Below, one piece after another: positions 49,419 to 62,183 of a DNA stretch of 64,000 nt. The translations under genes were made by a program, and so were the position numbers. The notes below the pieces were generated by a model, which saw nothing but the letters and a program-made list of their open reading frames with translations, was not told the origin of the DNA and searched no databases. The DNA is from Circinella umbellata. Taxonomy: Eukaryota > Mucoromycota > Mucoromycetes > Mucorales > Lichtheimiaceae. Within the stretch, counting starts at the first letter, position 1. Every line of letters starts with the position of its first letter. The stretch is from NCBI GenBank assembly GCA_025093555.1, contig JAIWNF010000055.1:62001-126000 (forward strand), given 5' to 3'.

Positions 49419-50660
49419 AGTGCGGGACTCACTGCTTAACCAGATAAATAATCTCTTTTTATTTTCTATTGCGAACAATATGCTTAATAATAGCAGTGAA
49501 TTTTTTGTTTAAAATGCATCGTTCAATTTCTTTTGACCTTTCAGAAGATATTACTTTATACTATATTTGGACCATTCTTTAATTCACTAAACAGACTAAC
49601 GAAATGAAGAAAGTCCTTCAAAAGTAATTGTTTTTTATTGATTTAAGAAAAAAAAAATAGATAAAATACAGATAGATTTTTTTCACTAATGTCATACAAA
49701 TGTACCTTGGTGTCAAAATATAGAGAGGTTATAACATTTATAGAAGATCTATGTATTATGAAATAACTCTCTCATATTAGCCCCTGATAGCTTAAAATCA
49801 ATACGGGTAAAGCTAGATGATGATAGCTCTTCCACTATTACTTAAATACCTAATAATTGACTATATCTAATATTAGTGCCAGTGTTTAGTTACGTAGAAA
49901 AAGTTTTCGCATTACAAAATTTTGATTTTAAAGCATGCAGCCCATTACTTTGAATATTACAAATACCATCAGAAAGACTTGCGTTTTTACAACAACCTTA
50001 TTAGATATGACCTTTTCTTTGATGGTTAAGGAGAACTAATCTAAAAAAGGGACTCTACTAATTTAATCTTCCAGTAGTTACTATTAATAAATATTTTTTT
50101 TTCTTTTTACATACTTCAAGGCTAACAGGATTAGTAACATTCAATGTAAACATGATGTACTGGTAACGGTCGTATTATACGAGCAGAATTTTTCCTAGTT
50201 TTGGGAGGACCAATCTTTTCAACTTAACTGTTATGCTTTTTCAATATTAGGAATGAGAATCATTTTTTTTTTTGCATTAGAGGATTCCATGTACTGTACA
50301 TTTGTACGTATTATAAAATCAGCCATGAGATAAATACATCACGACAAAATGAAAAGGATAACCACCAACTTGAAAATATTAATCTCCCTAGAACTAGAAA
50401 AAACTATGTACTGAAGCGTTACTTGTCGTAATAAAGAGCTTCGTTATGTGAAATTGATATGATTAATGTAAAGAAAATAGGATAATAACTATAATTAACT
50501 TAATAATTATAGATGAATGGTATGTGGGAGTTCTTATATTCAGGAATGTTACGTCTGAAACCACAAAAGAGAAGTCTTAATAAAATTACTAAATGAAAAT
50601 CAAACGAAAGGATTTATTTATAAAAGATAATTTATTAAAGACAAGAAAATAAAGAAAAAT

Positions 50661-50711
50661 AGAACTTAAGGTAAAAGAGAACTTAAGATGAAAGAGAACT
50701 GAAGAAAAGAA
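50661..50711 (+). repeat. 17-bp tandem repeat, three copies
   Basis: Units start with AGAACTTAAG-GTAAAAG (50661), AGAACTTAAGATGAAAG (50678) and the diverged AGAACTGAAG (50695). Spacing is exactly 17 bp. Confidence 0.7.
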
Positions 50712-50743
50712 ATTTGAGTGTGAAAAAGGTCGAGTATTTATAC

Positions 50744-50875
50744 TATTTGCTTTTGTAAAAATATTCAATAGCTTTTGTAAAAGTAACCAATAGCTTTAGT
50801 AAAATATTGCAATAGCTTTTGTGAAAAGTTACAATTGCTCTTGTAAAAAGAAGCAATTGCTTTTGTGAAAATATT
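50744..50875 (+). repeat. 22-bp tandem repeat, six copies
   Basis: Six units with an exact 22-bp period begin at 50744, 50766, 50788, 50810, 50832 and 50854. The shared core is CAATAGCTTTTGT followed by an A-rich half. Copies differ by a few substitutions but no indels, so the period has been preserved. Confidence 0.85.
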
Positions 50876-51368
50876 CAAAAGTGGGATCCAATAAAAATGG
50901 CACAATGAGTTTTTATACTATAAGAAGAATATTTGATGATAACATGTGACTATAATCAATAACAATAATGATAATGAAAGAGATAAAATAATAATAATGT
51001 TATTTATAATGGGGATTATACTAATATTCGAGATAATATATATGAATAAAGAAAAAAAAATTGGGTAACGATAAGTACGTTACAGTACTACATTAAAAAA
51101 ATGAATATCTTCTTTTATCATTTGGATCATCGAAAATTCCTAATAGACAAATATATATTCAATGCAAATACATGAATTGTTACAGAAATAGGCATTGATA
51201 TAGCTGCGCCAGCTTTCTCCAAAACTTTCCCACAATAATATCTGACTTCGCCAAAATACGTAACTCAAAAGATGAGTCAAAAAAACAGGAGATGCGTATA
51301 CATTAACTTCGGACCGAAGAAGGATAATTAAGTTTTTTTGTTACTGTTGGTGTTTACAATTAAAAAAA

Positions 51369-51377
51369 TATAAAAAG
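51369..51377 (+). promoter_or_regulatory. TATA box of the GST gene
   Basis: TATAAAAAG lies 48 bp before the GST start codon, with T-rich sequence between them. The position leaves room for a short leader. Confidence 0.5.
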
Positions 51378-51424
51378 TCTCAGCTTATAGCTTTTTATTT
51401 CATTTTATTAATTTATTGATCACC

Positions 51425-52635
51425 ATGACTGCTGACATTTCTAAAGAACTTGACAACGTGAAACTTTATTACTTTAATTATAACCGCAGTAAGACAAGTT
51501 TTCTTCTTATAATAATTCTTATATTAGTGTACTGTTGTTTCTTAACTGGGCTTTTTTTTTTTATAAATTTACGTATTACGTATCTAAAAAAAAAATAAGC
51601 TGGCGGTCTTGGCGAACCCATCAAATTGTTGCTCGAAGATTTTGAAATCAAGCATGAGTACATTCAAGTTGAGCGTAACCCTGAAGCATGGGATAATTCC
51701 TTCAGAGAAGAACTCATTGCAAGCGATAAGCCATTTGATTGTTTACCTTTACTCGAAACTAAAGATGGAAAGCGATACTTTTGCAGTGGTCCTATTTTAC
51801 GATTCTTGGCAAAGAAACTCGGTAAATACAGAAAGAAAAAAACTCATTTTGGTGATCGATCTTATCGTCTATTATTTGACATCAAAGTTCTCAACTACTA
51901 ATCTTTTTGTGATATCAACTTAGGAATGCTCAATGGTTTAAATGATGAAGATATCCAATTTCTGGATGCAACAGAAAACTTGAACTTTGATTGGTATATC
52001 TCGCTTGCGTTACACGTGGCGCGCCCTGTAAGTTGTGTTACTAATGCTTTTATAAAAATAAAAAATAAAAAACATGTCTCTTTTTAGTTAATACTAGTCC
52101 AAAGAAGATGAAATTAAAAGCAACCATTTTTTTTAGATCGTTACAGATGAAAGTCGCAAGAACTATATTGAATCTGGTTGTCGTAAACATGCAGCTCGTT
52201 TAGACCGTTTATATGGTATTCATGATGGTCCATATATTTTAGGTTCGAAGGTTTGTGATATCTTTTATTTAAGCTTTTACTGTGTCAGTTGTGTGATAAT
52301 ACTGACGGCTATAATATAACGATAATCCAATTAAATCTATACAACTTGACTGACATATTACTCAATAACATAGATCTCCTATACAGATTATGTGGTTTAT
52401 CATAGCCTTGATGACCATCGTCCTATTCTTGATATTAAGGTAATAACAGCATTGAAAGAAATGTGCTTTTTCTTATTAAAAGTTGATTTTCATAAGCTAA
52501 TTATTTCTACTACAGGATTTCCCAAAACTTAGTAAACTTGTCGAAGCATTCGAAAAACGCCCGAACATTAAAAAATATCTCGCTTCACTTCCTCATAAGA
52601 ATGGACCACTTGAACAAGAGTTATCACAAAAATAG
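51425..52635 (+). CDS. Glutathione S-transferase-like protein
   Basis: Six exons (51425-51488, 51600-51821, 51924-52027, 52137-52250, 52374-52439, 52516-52635) give 229 residues. The N-terminal thioredoxin-like half reads KLYYFNYNRTGGLGEPIKLL, with a Tyr and an Arg-Thr-Gly-Gly in the place of the usual GST active-site loop. It continues with FDCLPLLETKDGKRYFCSGPILRFLAKKLG, containing the cis-Pro and the glutathione-contacting Ser in SGPILRFLA. The C-terminal half is the all-helical domain (PYILGSKISYTDYVVYHSLD, then FPKLSKLVEAFEKRPNIKKYL). It should be cytosolic and conjugate glutathione to electrophiles. It looks nearest to sigma/alpha-type eukaryotic GSTs, but the class is uncertain. Confidence 0.9.
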
Positions 52636-55603
52636 CTTTTTTTGTAATAAATAGAGGTTTATAACAATTTATAACAGACAAGGATATGATACAACATAAT
52701 TTATTATAATAATGTTGCGTCCAAACTTTCATAAAACCATATTGGTGGTGTAAATTATGCGTAGTATTATAAAAGAAAAACTTGAATAATCAGTAACATT
52801 AACACGCATCATCTATATGCATAGTCAATTAATACATTTTTATGTGTCCTACCAAAGTATAAGACCATGCCAAGGGAAACCATGTCATTGGTAACCTATT
52901 CTCTTTATCTTTAGAGTTGAAATAGAGTTAAATTGTAACGTTTGACAACAATTTCAGTGATAATCAATGAGGACCTATATCTTCAGTATAATAGCAGTGA
53001 AATAAACGCTGTTCCTTTCTATCAACTAAACAAATGTGGATTTCAACTCGAGTTATTTTTATTCAGCTGATCCAATAACGGAAAGCCGATAAGATTTACC
53101 AAATGTAGAAAAAAAGACGCATATGAGAAATATAATCCAAAAAAAAAATTCTTTATCGGTTCTTACCTCCCGATGTATTAATGTTTATTTTATATTTTTA
53201 TCATTCTGTCTCCTATTTTGTTTTGAGTATTCATCTGTGTATTATATCAGAATATGTGACAATGTATAGAATTTTTTTTAGTATAGGTAATATAAAATAA
53301 TTGATGGTATTAAAGAAGATTTCACGTTTTTAACAGCTAATTCTTTAACGTGGCCTAGATTTTGATATATGGAATTACATTATATACTAGTAATATGAGT
53401 ATAGTGAGCTTATTTTTTTGTGGCTACTTATGTTGTCAATCTTCCTGGGTCCATCAGTTGCATGGTTCCTTTTTGTCTCCGTATCCCCGAGTCTTGCTTT
53501 TTTTTTAACTAAAAAAAACGTACGGCAACATAATCATCGTAACTTTTGATGTTTAAACTGCAGTTGCTTACATATGGGAAAGCTATAAACTACTGACTAC
53601 AAAGTATATTTATATTAGTGGGAAACTTAACTTCTTCTTTACGTATTTATTCATAATACAAAAAATCTTAACGCTTTTTTTTTGTGCTAGGTCTGTTTTA
53701 TTCTGTATTGTTGATGATCAGGAGCTTTATTTTTCTTCTCTACCCCACAAACCGTGTAACAACCCTGTTCGAATAACCCATGTTCTGTTCTTCTTCAGTA
53801 ATGATGATTGTGCGCCACAGAAGTGCACAGAGGTATGATATGTCCTTTTTTTTTCTGATAGCCTCATGTCATTCAAGTGAGGAGCTTTTTTTTTCCCAAC
53901 CATTGGGATTTTTTGAATTTTCTGAAGAGCGGACTGGAGAATTAAATTTTTTCCCATCGTTAAAGTTATAAGGACTAGTCTGATTATTATGAAAAATCAA
54001 CTCTATATAATAAAAGTTAATAAATATCGTTTTCATTCATTTTGGTGAATGTATTACTGCCTACTATAAACACTTGAACATATAAAAAATAAAACATTAT
54101 AACAACTATAAATGACCATCGCACCAAAAAAAAAGTCCATGGAAACAGTTGTGAAGGAGCTAAAACGATTTCTTTAGCATAGTATTCCTCCGACAAAAAA
54201 GAACAAAATGTTTTTTTATATCTCTTTATCATTCCCTTCTCCTATAGTAAAAAAAACAGTGTTTGATCCCGTTAGACTAGTCATACAATTCTGTTCCTTG
54301 TAATACTGTATATTCGGATTCAGGAATTGACTGGAAAACTTAAAATGGTATATAAGATGAATATTTGGAACGGGATGAAACTCCAAAATTCTTTGCTACG
54401 TAGAAGTTTGTTTCATGTAAAAAAACGCACTAAAGAATAACAGAATATCAGAAAAATTACCATCGTGTCATTCTTTTTCTTTTTTTGTGCGCCTTGTTAT
54501 TATTCATATTAGTTTTAGTTCAAAAGAAAACAATCAAACATTGGTAGAAAATATAAGGGGGGAGGGGGAATAAGTCAAAATAGTAAGGGGTTGATGGCGA
54601 CTTATAACTCTTTGGGGGAGGTGATAGTGGTGGTGATAAGGATATATATATATATATACATGCACAAAAAAGATCCAGTGATGTGAACTACAGCAATGAA
54701 CATCAGATACTGAACATATGACAACCAAAAAAGAAAAAGAGATACATGTATAACATTTTTATGCATAAAATATCTCGAAAAAAAGAACAATGAAAGCTTT
54801 AAATTTATGTTTGTTTGTTTGTCAAATAAATATATTTACCGACACAAAAAGATATAGCCCCAACATTGTCAATAAGTTCATCGACTTGTATAACAAACAG
54901 AAAAATAAAAAGAAAAGGTTTCAAAAATAATTATACTAAAAATGATGTAACTAAACAGATGATAATACTTAAAACAGGTTGTCATTACAACATATACTCA
55001 AAAAACTTATGGGTCGTGTGTTGCCATGGAGATGAGATAATGCGTCAATAGGTTACACAACGAAAACTTTTTACAAATCAAGCAATGGGGTCCCATATGT
55101 TGTTAATTACACTTTTATATATTACTACGGTTGGTTTTATCAATTGACATTCGTAATAACAATAACGGTGATGTTGATAAGGGGATATAGTTTTTGAAGG
55201 AGCAAACTACTAATCTTATTTCACATTATCAAAATCATTTCTCATGAGACCGATAGAGAGAGAAATAGAAAAATTTATCAGTTCTTTTTTACGCCTCCTT
55301 TGTTCTTCCTCTCTTCAGCAGCAACAGCTTACAACATCCCTTTTCTTTTATTCTCCAGTCGGGATTCTAATCAATAGATAATAGTGAGATTAAGAGCGGA
55401 CCGAGCTGATCCACCTGACTTAAACCTTGTTCCACGTCAAACGCTTGAAGAGAAATATAAAAAGATGACATTTTTTTCTTTAATTCTCTTTTTCTCTTCT
55501 TTTTTTTTGTTATATAATATTTATTATTATTTAGTCTCTTTTTCTTCTTTTTTCCCTTCTACCCAGTTTCTTTAGTTCTATACTATCTTTGGTTTTCTTA
55601 TCA
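52636..55603. other. Long AT-rich intergenic region
   Basis: About 3 kb with no gene I can support. A short frame at 55390-55464 (RADPPDLNLVPRQTLEEKYK) has coding-like amino-acid composition but lacks a start or partner exon. It lies in the probable leader of the following exchanger gene. Confidence 0.45.
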
Positions 55604-58600
55604 ATGGACCGGTTGTCCGACACAGTAAGAGGCCGACAACTACAACAACAGCAACAAGAACGAGATAATAGTAACAACAATACAAATTATGGCGCATTGA
55701 ATAATGCATCATCTTCATCTGCTGAAGTAGAGAGTGACACTACCGCTCGTCATACTAATAAATTAAAAAAACGAGCCACTGCTAAATCACGGGAAGATAA
55801 CGATCTTGTTGAAGACCGACGCGATCAAAGTAATAGTAATGGAGACGACGATGGTGAAGAAGACACCACAATGGACGATAGTGACGATCGCTCACCCGAT
55901 GCCACTGATAACCTTAGATCGCGTAAAACGCGATTTAGCAATGACAATGAAGACGATCGCATGTCAATTGATAGTCGAGAAATGACTCTTAAAGACAGAC
56001 AAGAGGTAAATACATGCATACTTATGTACATATATAAATATAATTCTTAGTATTTCAGCGAGAAAAAAAAGGAGCTTTTAATAAAGATATTGGACCTAAA
56101 AAAAAGTATTGTAGATATCTTTTTGTTCTAACTGAGTAATATTTTCTTATTATAGCAAATGAATAGGCGACATCCTTTCGGTTTACCTATATGGAAACCA
56201 GCCTTGTACAAAAAATCGCGTTCGGTTGTACGAAGAGCCAATAGTGCTCTTCATTCATCTCCTTCATCGTCTCCAGAATTGTTTCTAAATCCTGGAAACC
56301 TTTTATGGCTCCTCATTTTTGGATGGTGGTTGGCGTTAGTAATGTTTGTCATATCTTTAGTCTTGATTCTTGTTCCACCTGATGGGTATACATACGCCCG
56401 TGTCATGCGTGAACTCGCATATTATTTATTATGGCCTTTTGGGCGTTACGTTGAACATCATGGTGAAGTGGTTTCCAAGAGCCCATTGTCTCCACAAACA
56501 ACCCACAGTGCCACAACTAACCATGAAGATGACACCTCCTCTATTATTTCCATCATATCAGAAGATAACGAAAGTGAAGATGATGAAGAAACGGGACTTC
56601 TTGGTCAACGAAAAAAAGAAAAGAAAAAGAAACGAAAAAGTTTTATTCGTTCGTTTATTGATATCCTTAAGTCAGGCCCAGCTGGTTGCATGTATTATTT
56701 ACTCTTTTTTACGATTGCCAGTAAGTTTACTTTTTTTTTTTCTTTTTTATTATTATTTATGTGTTATCAAACTATTTGTGACAGAGAAGGATCAATATTT
56801 GGGGCAAGATTCTCACGATTTTCTTTTTAATGGTGTCTATTATTCAGCCCCTCTGATGTTTATCGTATCAGCAATTTGCTGGCTTTGTGTGATTACGATT
56901 CCCATGTCCAAACTCAATTTTATTCTATTGCGACATCTACGCCGTCATCCACTTAGTCTACGATTTAAATCGAGTCCTTCAGGTCAAGCTCATATGCAAC
57001 AGACTGGACGTCCAGCCGTCATTTTGTTATGTACCTACCAAGCTATTGGATTGCAATACTACAAATATACGTATGATGGTATCAATATTATTTTCATCAA
57101 TTTAATGCCACTCGTATTTTTTGTCATCTTTGATGAATATGTATTACGGCATCATTTCCCAGATAGTTTCATTACATTACCAGCAGTGGTATTTTCATTG
57201 TCCCTTGCATCTGTCATTCCACTATCTTATTTTATCGGAATGGGTGTGAGTTCAGTCTCGGCTCAGTCTAGTATGGGTATTGGTGCATTTTTAAATGCAT
57301 CTTTTGGCAGGTAAGATATATGTATATACTGAAACTTGATTCAAGTTGCCCCCCCTCTCTCTCCCTTTTAGAATAAAATAAAACACATTGACTCATATTT
57401 TTTTACTAATTCAATTGTGATACTATTTATATAGTATTATAGAAATTATCTTGTACGCCGTAGCTTTAATGAGTGGTAAAAGTGCATTGGTTGAAGGAGC
57501 ATTAATTGGAAGTGTCATGGCAGGTGTACTTCTTATGCCTGGATGTTCTATGATTAGTGGTGGTATAAAACGTAAAGAACAAAAATTCAACGCTAAAAGT
57601 GCAGGTAAATTTAATGAAACGGAAAAAAAAAACTCTCAAAAATAATGAAAAAGGAAGAAAAAGGAAGAAAAAAACATTGAAGTTTTTGCTACTGTTTTTG
57701 TTTGTATTCAGAGGTGACTTCAACCATGTTGATTATGGCGATTATTGGTGCCTTGACCCCTACTTTGTTTTACCAGATGTTTGGTTCGGTAAATAATAAT
57801 TTTTTATGGTCATTATGCTGTCGTCATAACATACGTAAAAAAATACCCAAATTGTTTCATATTAGTTGCTAACATTTATGTTTATATAGTTTGAACTTCG
57901 ATGTGCCGGGTGCCCTGATACTGTCGAACCTGGCAATGGTGGAAGTATTGCATGTTCACGATGTTATTATGATCAAATGAATCCAACAGTTGATCCGGTT
58001 TATCAAAATAGTGTTAAACCATTAATGTGGATATGTGCAGCCATTTTGCCTTCGGTAAAATATAGTTTTGGTTTTCGCTTAGGAGATTGGACATATGATG
58101 CGAATGGTTTACTAAATAATCTAATTAATGGGATACGTAGGCATATGTTATTGGTATTGTTTTTAGTTTGCGTACGCATGTTGATATGGTGTGGAAGCAA
58201 CAAGAACCTAAACAAGGGTCACAGCACGCTTCTTATTATCAAAAGTTGATGCCAGGTCATTTTATTTCTCATTTAATCCATCATCCTGGACAGGAGCAGC
58301 AACATGACGCGACACAAACTCATAAATCACACAATAATGATGGCAGACATCAACAAACAAGTGGTATGTTTATTATTATTTACTATATATATACATATTT
58401 AAGAAAACAAAAGCAAATTTAATTCTCAGGCTAAACTATGGTTACCGAAAAAAAAAGGCAGCAACATACCGATTCCTTATAGTCCTGTCGTTACCATGGG
58501 ACCGTCCACCTCCTCGGATGGTCGACCTATACCGCATTCGATTAATACAACCAGCCACCAATCACAAGGAGAAGGTAAAGATAGTACAATGATTCCGACT

Positions 58601-59638
58601 GTTGCTCCTGTTGCCTTTGTTCATGCAAGAGAACCTGAAGAAGAAGAAGAGGAAGAGGAAGCTGCTGGACATGATTCACCCAACTGGAGTAAAAAGAAGA
58701 GTTTTACTATTTTGATTGGGTGTACAATACTCTATTCAATTATTGCTGAAGTTTTAGTGGATACTGTGGATGAAGTAATGGATAATCTTGCAGTGGATGA
58801 AAAGTTTTTGGGATTGACGCTTTTTGCGTTGGTGAGTCTCTTTTATTTTTCTTTTCGTGCCGTTTTTTTTTCTCTAAGCATATTTAAATTTTTAGCATGT
58901 ATCATGATGATTATTAACATAATTATTTATTTTATCTTTTGAAATTGTATTTATTAGGTCCCAAATATAACCGAATTTATGAATGCCATTGCTTTTGCAT
59001 TGTATGGAAATATTGTGCTAAGGTAGGAAAAAAAAAGAAAGAAAAAAAAATTCATTTTACTAGCAAGGGAAATCTTCTTCAAAACATAAATGATTAAAAT
59101 CATCCTTATTATTTTGAAAATTATATATAGTATGGAAATTGGTTCTGCATATGCTTTACAAGTTTGTCTATTGCAAATTCCCGCCATGGTTGCATTTTCA
59201 CTTTGGTATAATTGGGGAAAAGAAGAATTGGCACGTTATTCATTCAGGTAAAACAAAAAAAAAAACTGTTGTTGAAATAAAAGAGGCGATTGATTGAGAT
59301 AATGTGATACTTTTGCTCAAATAGGGAGGGATAATAATCATGCTATCATTTTATACATACTAATACTCATCAATAATAATAATACTTATAGTCTCATATT
59401 TCCACGCTGGGATGTGATTTGTGTCATTTTCTCAGTATTCTTATTGACATACACCTACCAAGAAGGTAAATCCAATTACTTCAAAGGTTCGATTCTTATT
59501 ATGAGTTATTGTGTATTACTGGCTGGTTTCTATTTTATCCCACCTTTTACCGAAAAGAGTATTCTTATCGGATTTGACCCATCTGCACCACAAGCATTAT
59601 CAACACCAGCGACAACAACAGCACCATCACCATTTTAA
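55604..59638 (+). CDS. VNX1: Vnx1/CAX-family vacuolar cation/H+ exchanger
   Basis: Eleven exons: 55604-56005, 56156-56720, 56785-57310, 57435-57604, 57712-57788, 57890-58054, 58141-58363, 58404-58831, 58958-59022, 59131-59247, 59392-59638. They give 994 residues. A charged, disordered N-terminus leads to RRHPFGLPIWKPALYKKSRS and NPGNLLWLLIFGWWLALVMF, a combination characteristic of the large fungal Vnx1-type proteins. Multiple membrane helices follow. The two alpha-repeats of the CAX family are present: GAFLNASFGSIIEIILYAVA (with the conserved Glu) and TEFMNAIAFALYGNIVLSME. A long hydrophilic loop between the halves ends in an acidic run (EPEEEEEEEE), as in CAX exchangers. Yeast Vnx1 is a low-affinity Na+/K+-H+ antiporter of vacuole and ER membranes. 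Transport specificity here is not determinable. The acceptor of exon 8 (AAG) is unusual but is required by the frame. Confidence 0.9.
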
Positions 59639-60577
59639 TAGATTTGTATGTAAATATACCATATCTCAAATAATCCCCCTATAGCTACGTATATTACTGT
59701 GAAGACACACATATAAACTGTATACTCAGCACCCATACATGCATTGTGTCGACACAATCCATCATATCACGCCATTTGGTACTTTTTTTTGTTCACTCTA
59801 TCCATCGTCATCCCCATCCATCTCCTCCCCTGTCTGAACTTTTTTTTTCTCTTTAACTTGGATATTTCCAGTGCCTTTATATAATATTTTATCTGTTTTT
59901 ATTTTTTTTTTAAGCTTTCATTTTGTATAATAGTATTTTCCTTAATTTTTTCTTATCTCTTTTAAAGAATTGTTTGAGATATTGTTAAAAGAACATCACA
60001 ATTCTATTTTTTATACTTTATTCTATATAAATAGTTTTTTCTTTTCATTTTTCATTATTATTATTATATAAAACTATTTTTCATGGAGGTTTTTTTTGTT
60101 GAGTTTTTTGTTACAATGATTAAACATCAGGTTTTAACGGAATGAATTAAGCGATGGAAACGAAAAAAAAAGCTTATTTTGAATCGGAGTAACTAATCTT
60201 ATGTTTCCATGTGTCAAACATTCGCTAAATCGTCAATGGAAGCCTGGTTCTAAACCTTTTATGGAAACAAAACGATCAGGGCAACAAAAAGTTCAAATGA
60301 GATATAAAAAAAAATATGAATATACACAAACTTCTACGTATTCGATAAAGCTAAAATTAGTATGAAAAGAAACAAGAGTTCTCTTTTATTTTGTGATACC
60401 GTCAATTGATTTGAACTTGTTAATAATTAAAAGAGAAGAAAATGTTCTTCATCGTTTATTCTTCTTCTCTCTTCTTTTTACTTAATTTTTTTATTCGTAA
60501 TTCTCACTCTTTAATACTTAAATCAAAATATTAATTTTCATATTTTTGAGCTAGTTTTTATTTTCCCTCCTCTCCAA
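59639..60577. other. Tandem-gene spacer
   Basis: Downstream of the exchanger gene and upstream of the protease gene. It is CT- and T-rich for the first 400 bp (likely 3' UTR), then AT-rich. No gene is seen. Confidence 0.5.
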
Positions 60578-62183
60578 ATGGTCCGAATTTGTTCGATTTC
60601 ATGTCCATTTATTGCTTGGTTATTATTATCATTCCTGATAATATCATCAATTGATAATGTTTCGGCCAATAATAACAATGACAAAACTATTACTTTCACA
60701 CTTTTACAAAACCATCCATCCACTCTTGGTTCTCTCAAAGCCGCTGTTTTGAAAAAACGCCAATCCGTTGAATCGGTCCCATTACAAAATTTATATGGAC
60801 GAGAGTATAATGTGGAAATTGGTATTGGTACACCACCACAACGTTTTAATGTCACAATCGACACTGGTAGGTAAGTACTATAGAGCTTTTTTTGGCATAC
60901 AGTTACTCAATTCATTTTTTACTCATTCTTTGTGTACCTATGTGCTTGTTTATATTATTAAAAAAAAAAGCTCATTATTTTGGATTGCTTCCAAGGAGTG
61001 CCCTTCATTTCAATGCCCAGTGAACCGTTTTGATGAAATGGCGTCAGCAACATACAAACCCCAGTTTGGACGCGTAGAATTAGTATATGCATTAGGTTAT
61101 GCTGATGGAAGACCTTGTACCGATACAGTTACCATTGGAAGTAATTTAACCGTATCCGATCAAATAATGGCCACCGTTTCTGCTACAAGCAACATACTCA
61201 CAAACGCATTTGATAACCCCAGCAGTGGTGTACTCGGTCTTGCGTTTCCAGCACTTCACAGGGCTACTTCTGGTCTCAGTGGTGATTCATTTGTATCCAA
61301 TCTTATCAAAAACAATCTTATTGCAGCACCCATCTTTTCAGTTTACATGAACAGTCAATATCAATATGGATCTCATGGTGATGCCAAAATCACCTTTGGT
61401 GGCATTGATCAAACCAAATACACTGGAGAGTTAAAATACACTGCTGTTCAGCCTTACACTTTTGCTGGTGCCGGTATTAATAACGACTACTTGTATTGGA
61501 GTGTTAAAGGCGCCCGTATCAGTGCAACAGGCTTTAGCAGTGATGGAGCAACATACACTCATGAAATGGCTAACGATAATATCATTTTCGATACTGGAAG
61601 TACTATTTCTGGCGCACCTGCAGATGTTGTGCGTGGTATGGTGGAAACACTTACCGGAACAAAACCAGCTAATTATAGTACCGAAGATCAAGTATACTTT
61701 GTTGATTGTCATGTTCCTGATAATGGAGGTGGTCAAGTAACTTTTCGATTGGCAGATGATATCGAATTAACTGTAACTTTACGAGAATTAATTATTCCTC
61801 TTGAAACTTTGGATCCACGTGATGCATCGACTTGTGTCTTTGGTTTTGTTCCTTTAGAATCTAGCAATAGTGGGACTAGTCTGGATTATATCACCTATCT
61901 TTTTGGCCAATCTGTTATGCGGTCATTGTATACTGTTCATGATATGGGTACCCATCGTATGGGTTTTGCTCCGGCTGTCATGTCGGCCATGTCAGATGAT
62001 TCATTGGGACATATTAAACCGACTCCCTCAGAAGAAAGTCATTGGCGACCAATGAATCCAACAGGTGCACCGAATAATAGTGAACCAACATCTTCTGGTA
62101 ATACCTTTTTAATTAATGTTTCAAGTAGCAATCAAATAGCTGTGTTGACATTAATAACAATTCTGGTGACTTGTATTTGCTAG
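60578..62183 (+). CDS. Pepsin-family aspartic protease, probably GPI-anchored
   Basis: Two exons (60578-60870, 60971-62183) give 501 residues. The N-terminal hydrophobic segment (FIAWLLLSFLIISSI) is a signal peptide. A propeptide ending near KKRQS follows, with a dibasic processing site. The mature enzyme opens with REYNVEIGIGTPPQRFNVTI and the first catalytic motif DTGSS, which spans the intron, then FWIASKEC. The second catalytic motif is NIIFDTGSTIS, and the SSGVLGLAF motif lies between the lobes. The last 20 or so residues are hydrophobic after a Ser/Thr/Asn-rich linker (SNQIAVLTLITILVTC). This is a typical GPI-attachment tail, as in yapsins, and would place the protease at the plasma membrane or cell wall. 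Both catalytic Asp residues are intact. Confidence 0.93.

Larger units (their letters stand above)
44835..49440 (-). mobile_element. Crypton-type tyrosine-recombinase transposon (approximate limits)
   Basis: One gene for a tyrosine recombinase with a GCR1_C-like domain (46407-49238, minus) is flanked on both sides by clusters of AAGTCCC / GGGACTT motifs: at 44846, 44866, 44959 and 44980 on the left, and 49394 and 49411 on the right. An inverted pair links the two ends: CACTCCAAGTCCCCACT (44953-44969) matches the complement of AGTGGGGACTTGAGTG (49407-49422) apart from one extra base. About 1.35 kb of non-coding sequence follows the gene on its 3' side and includes a run of 26 T (45027-45052). 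Cryptons lack long terminal repeats and a DDE transposase, which fits. Exact ends are not determined. I saw no obvious target-site duplication. Confidence 0.7.
49441..51424. other. Intergenic with two short tandem arrays
   Basis: AT-rich and without a supportable gene. It contains a 17-bp x3 array (50661-50711) and a 22-bp x6 array (50744-50875), described separately. The GST promoter is at the right end. Confidence 0.55.

Noticed and set aside
56059..56108. Extra exon between exons 1 and 2 of the exchanger gene
   Set aside because: It has an acceptor and a donor, but every phase leads to a stop at the next exon. Direct joining of 56005 to 56156 keeps frame and matches the family.
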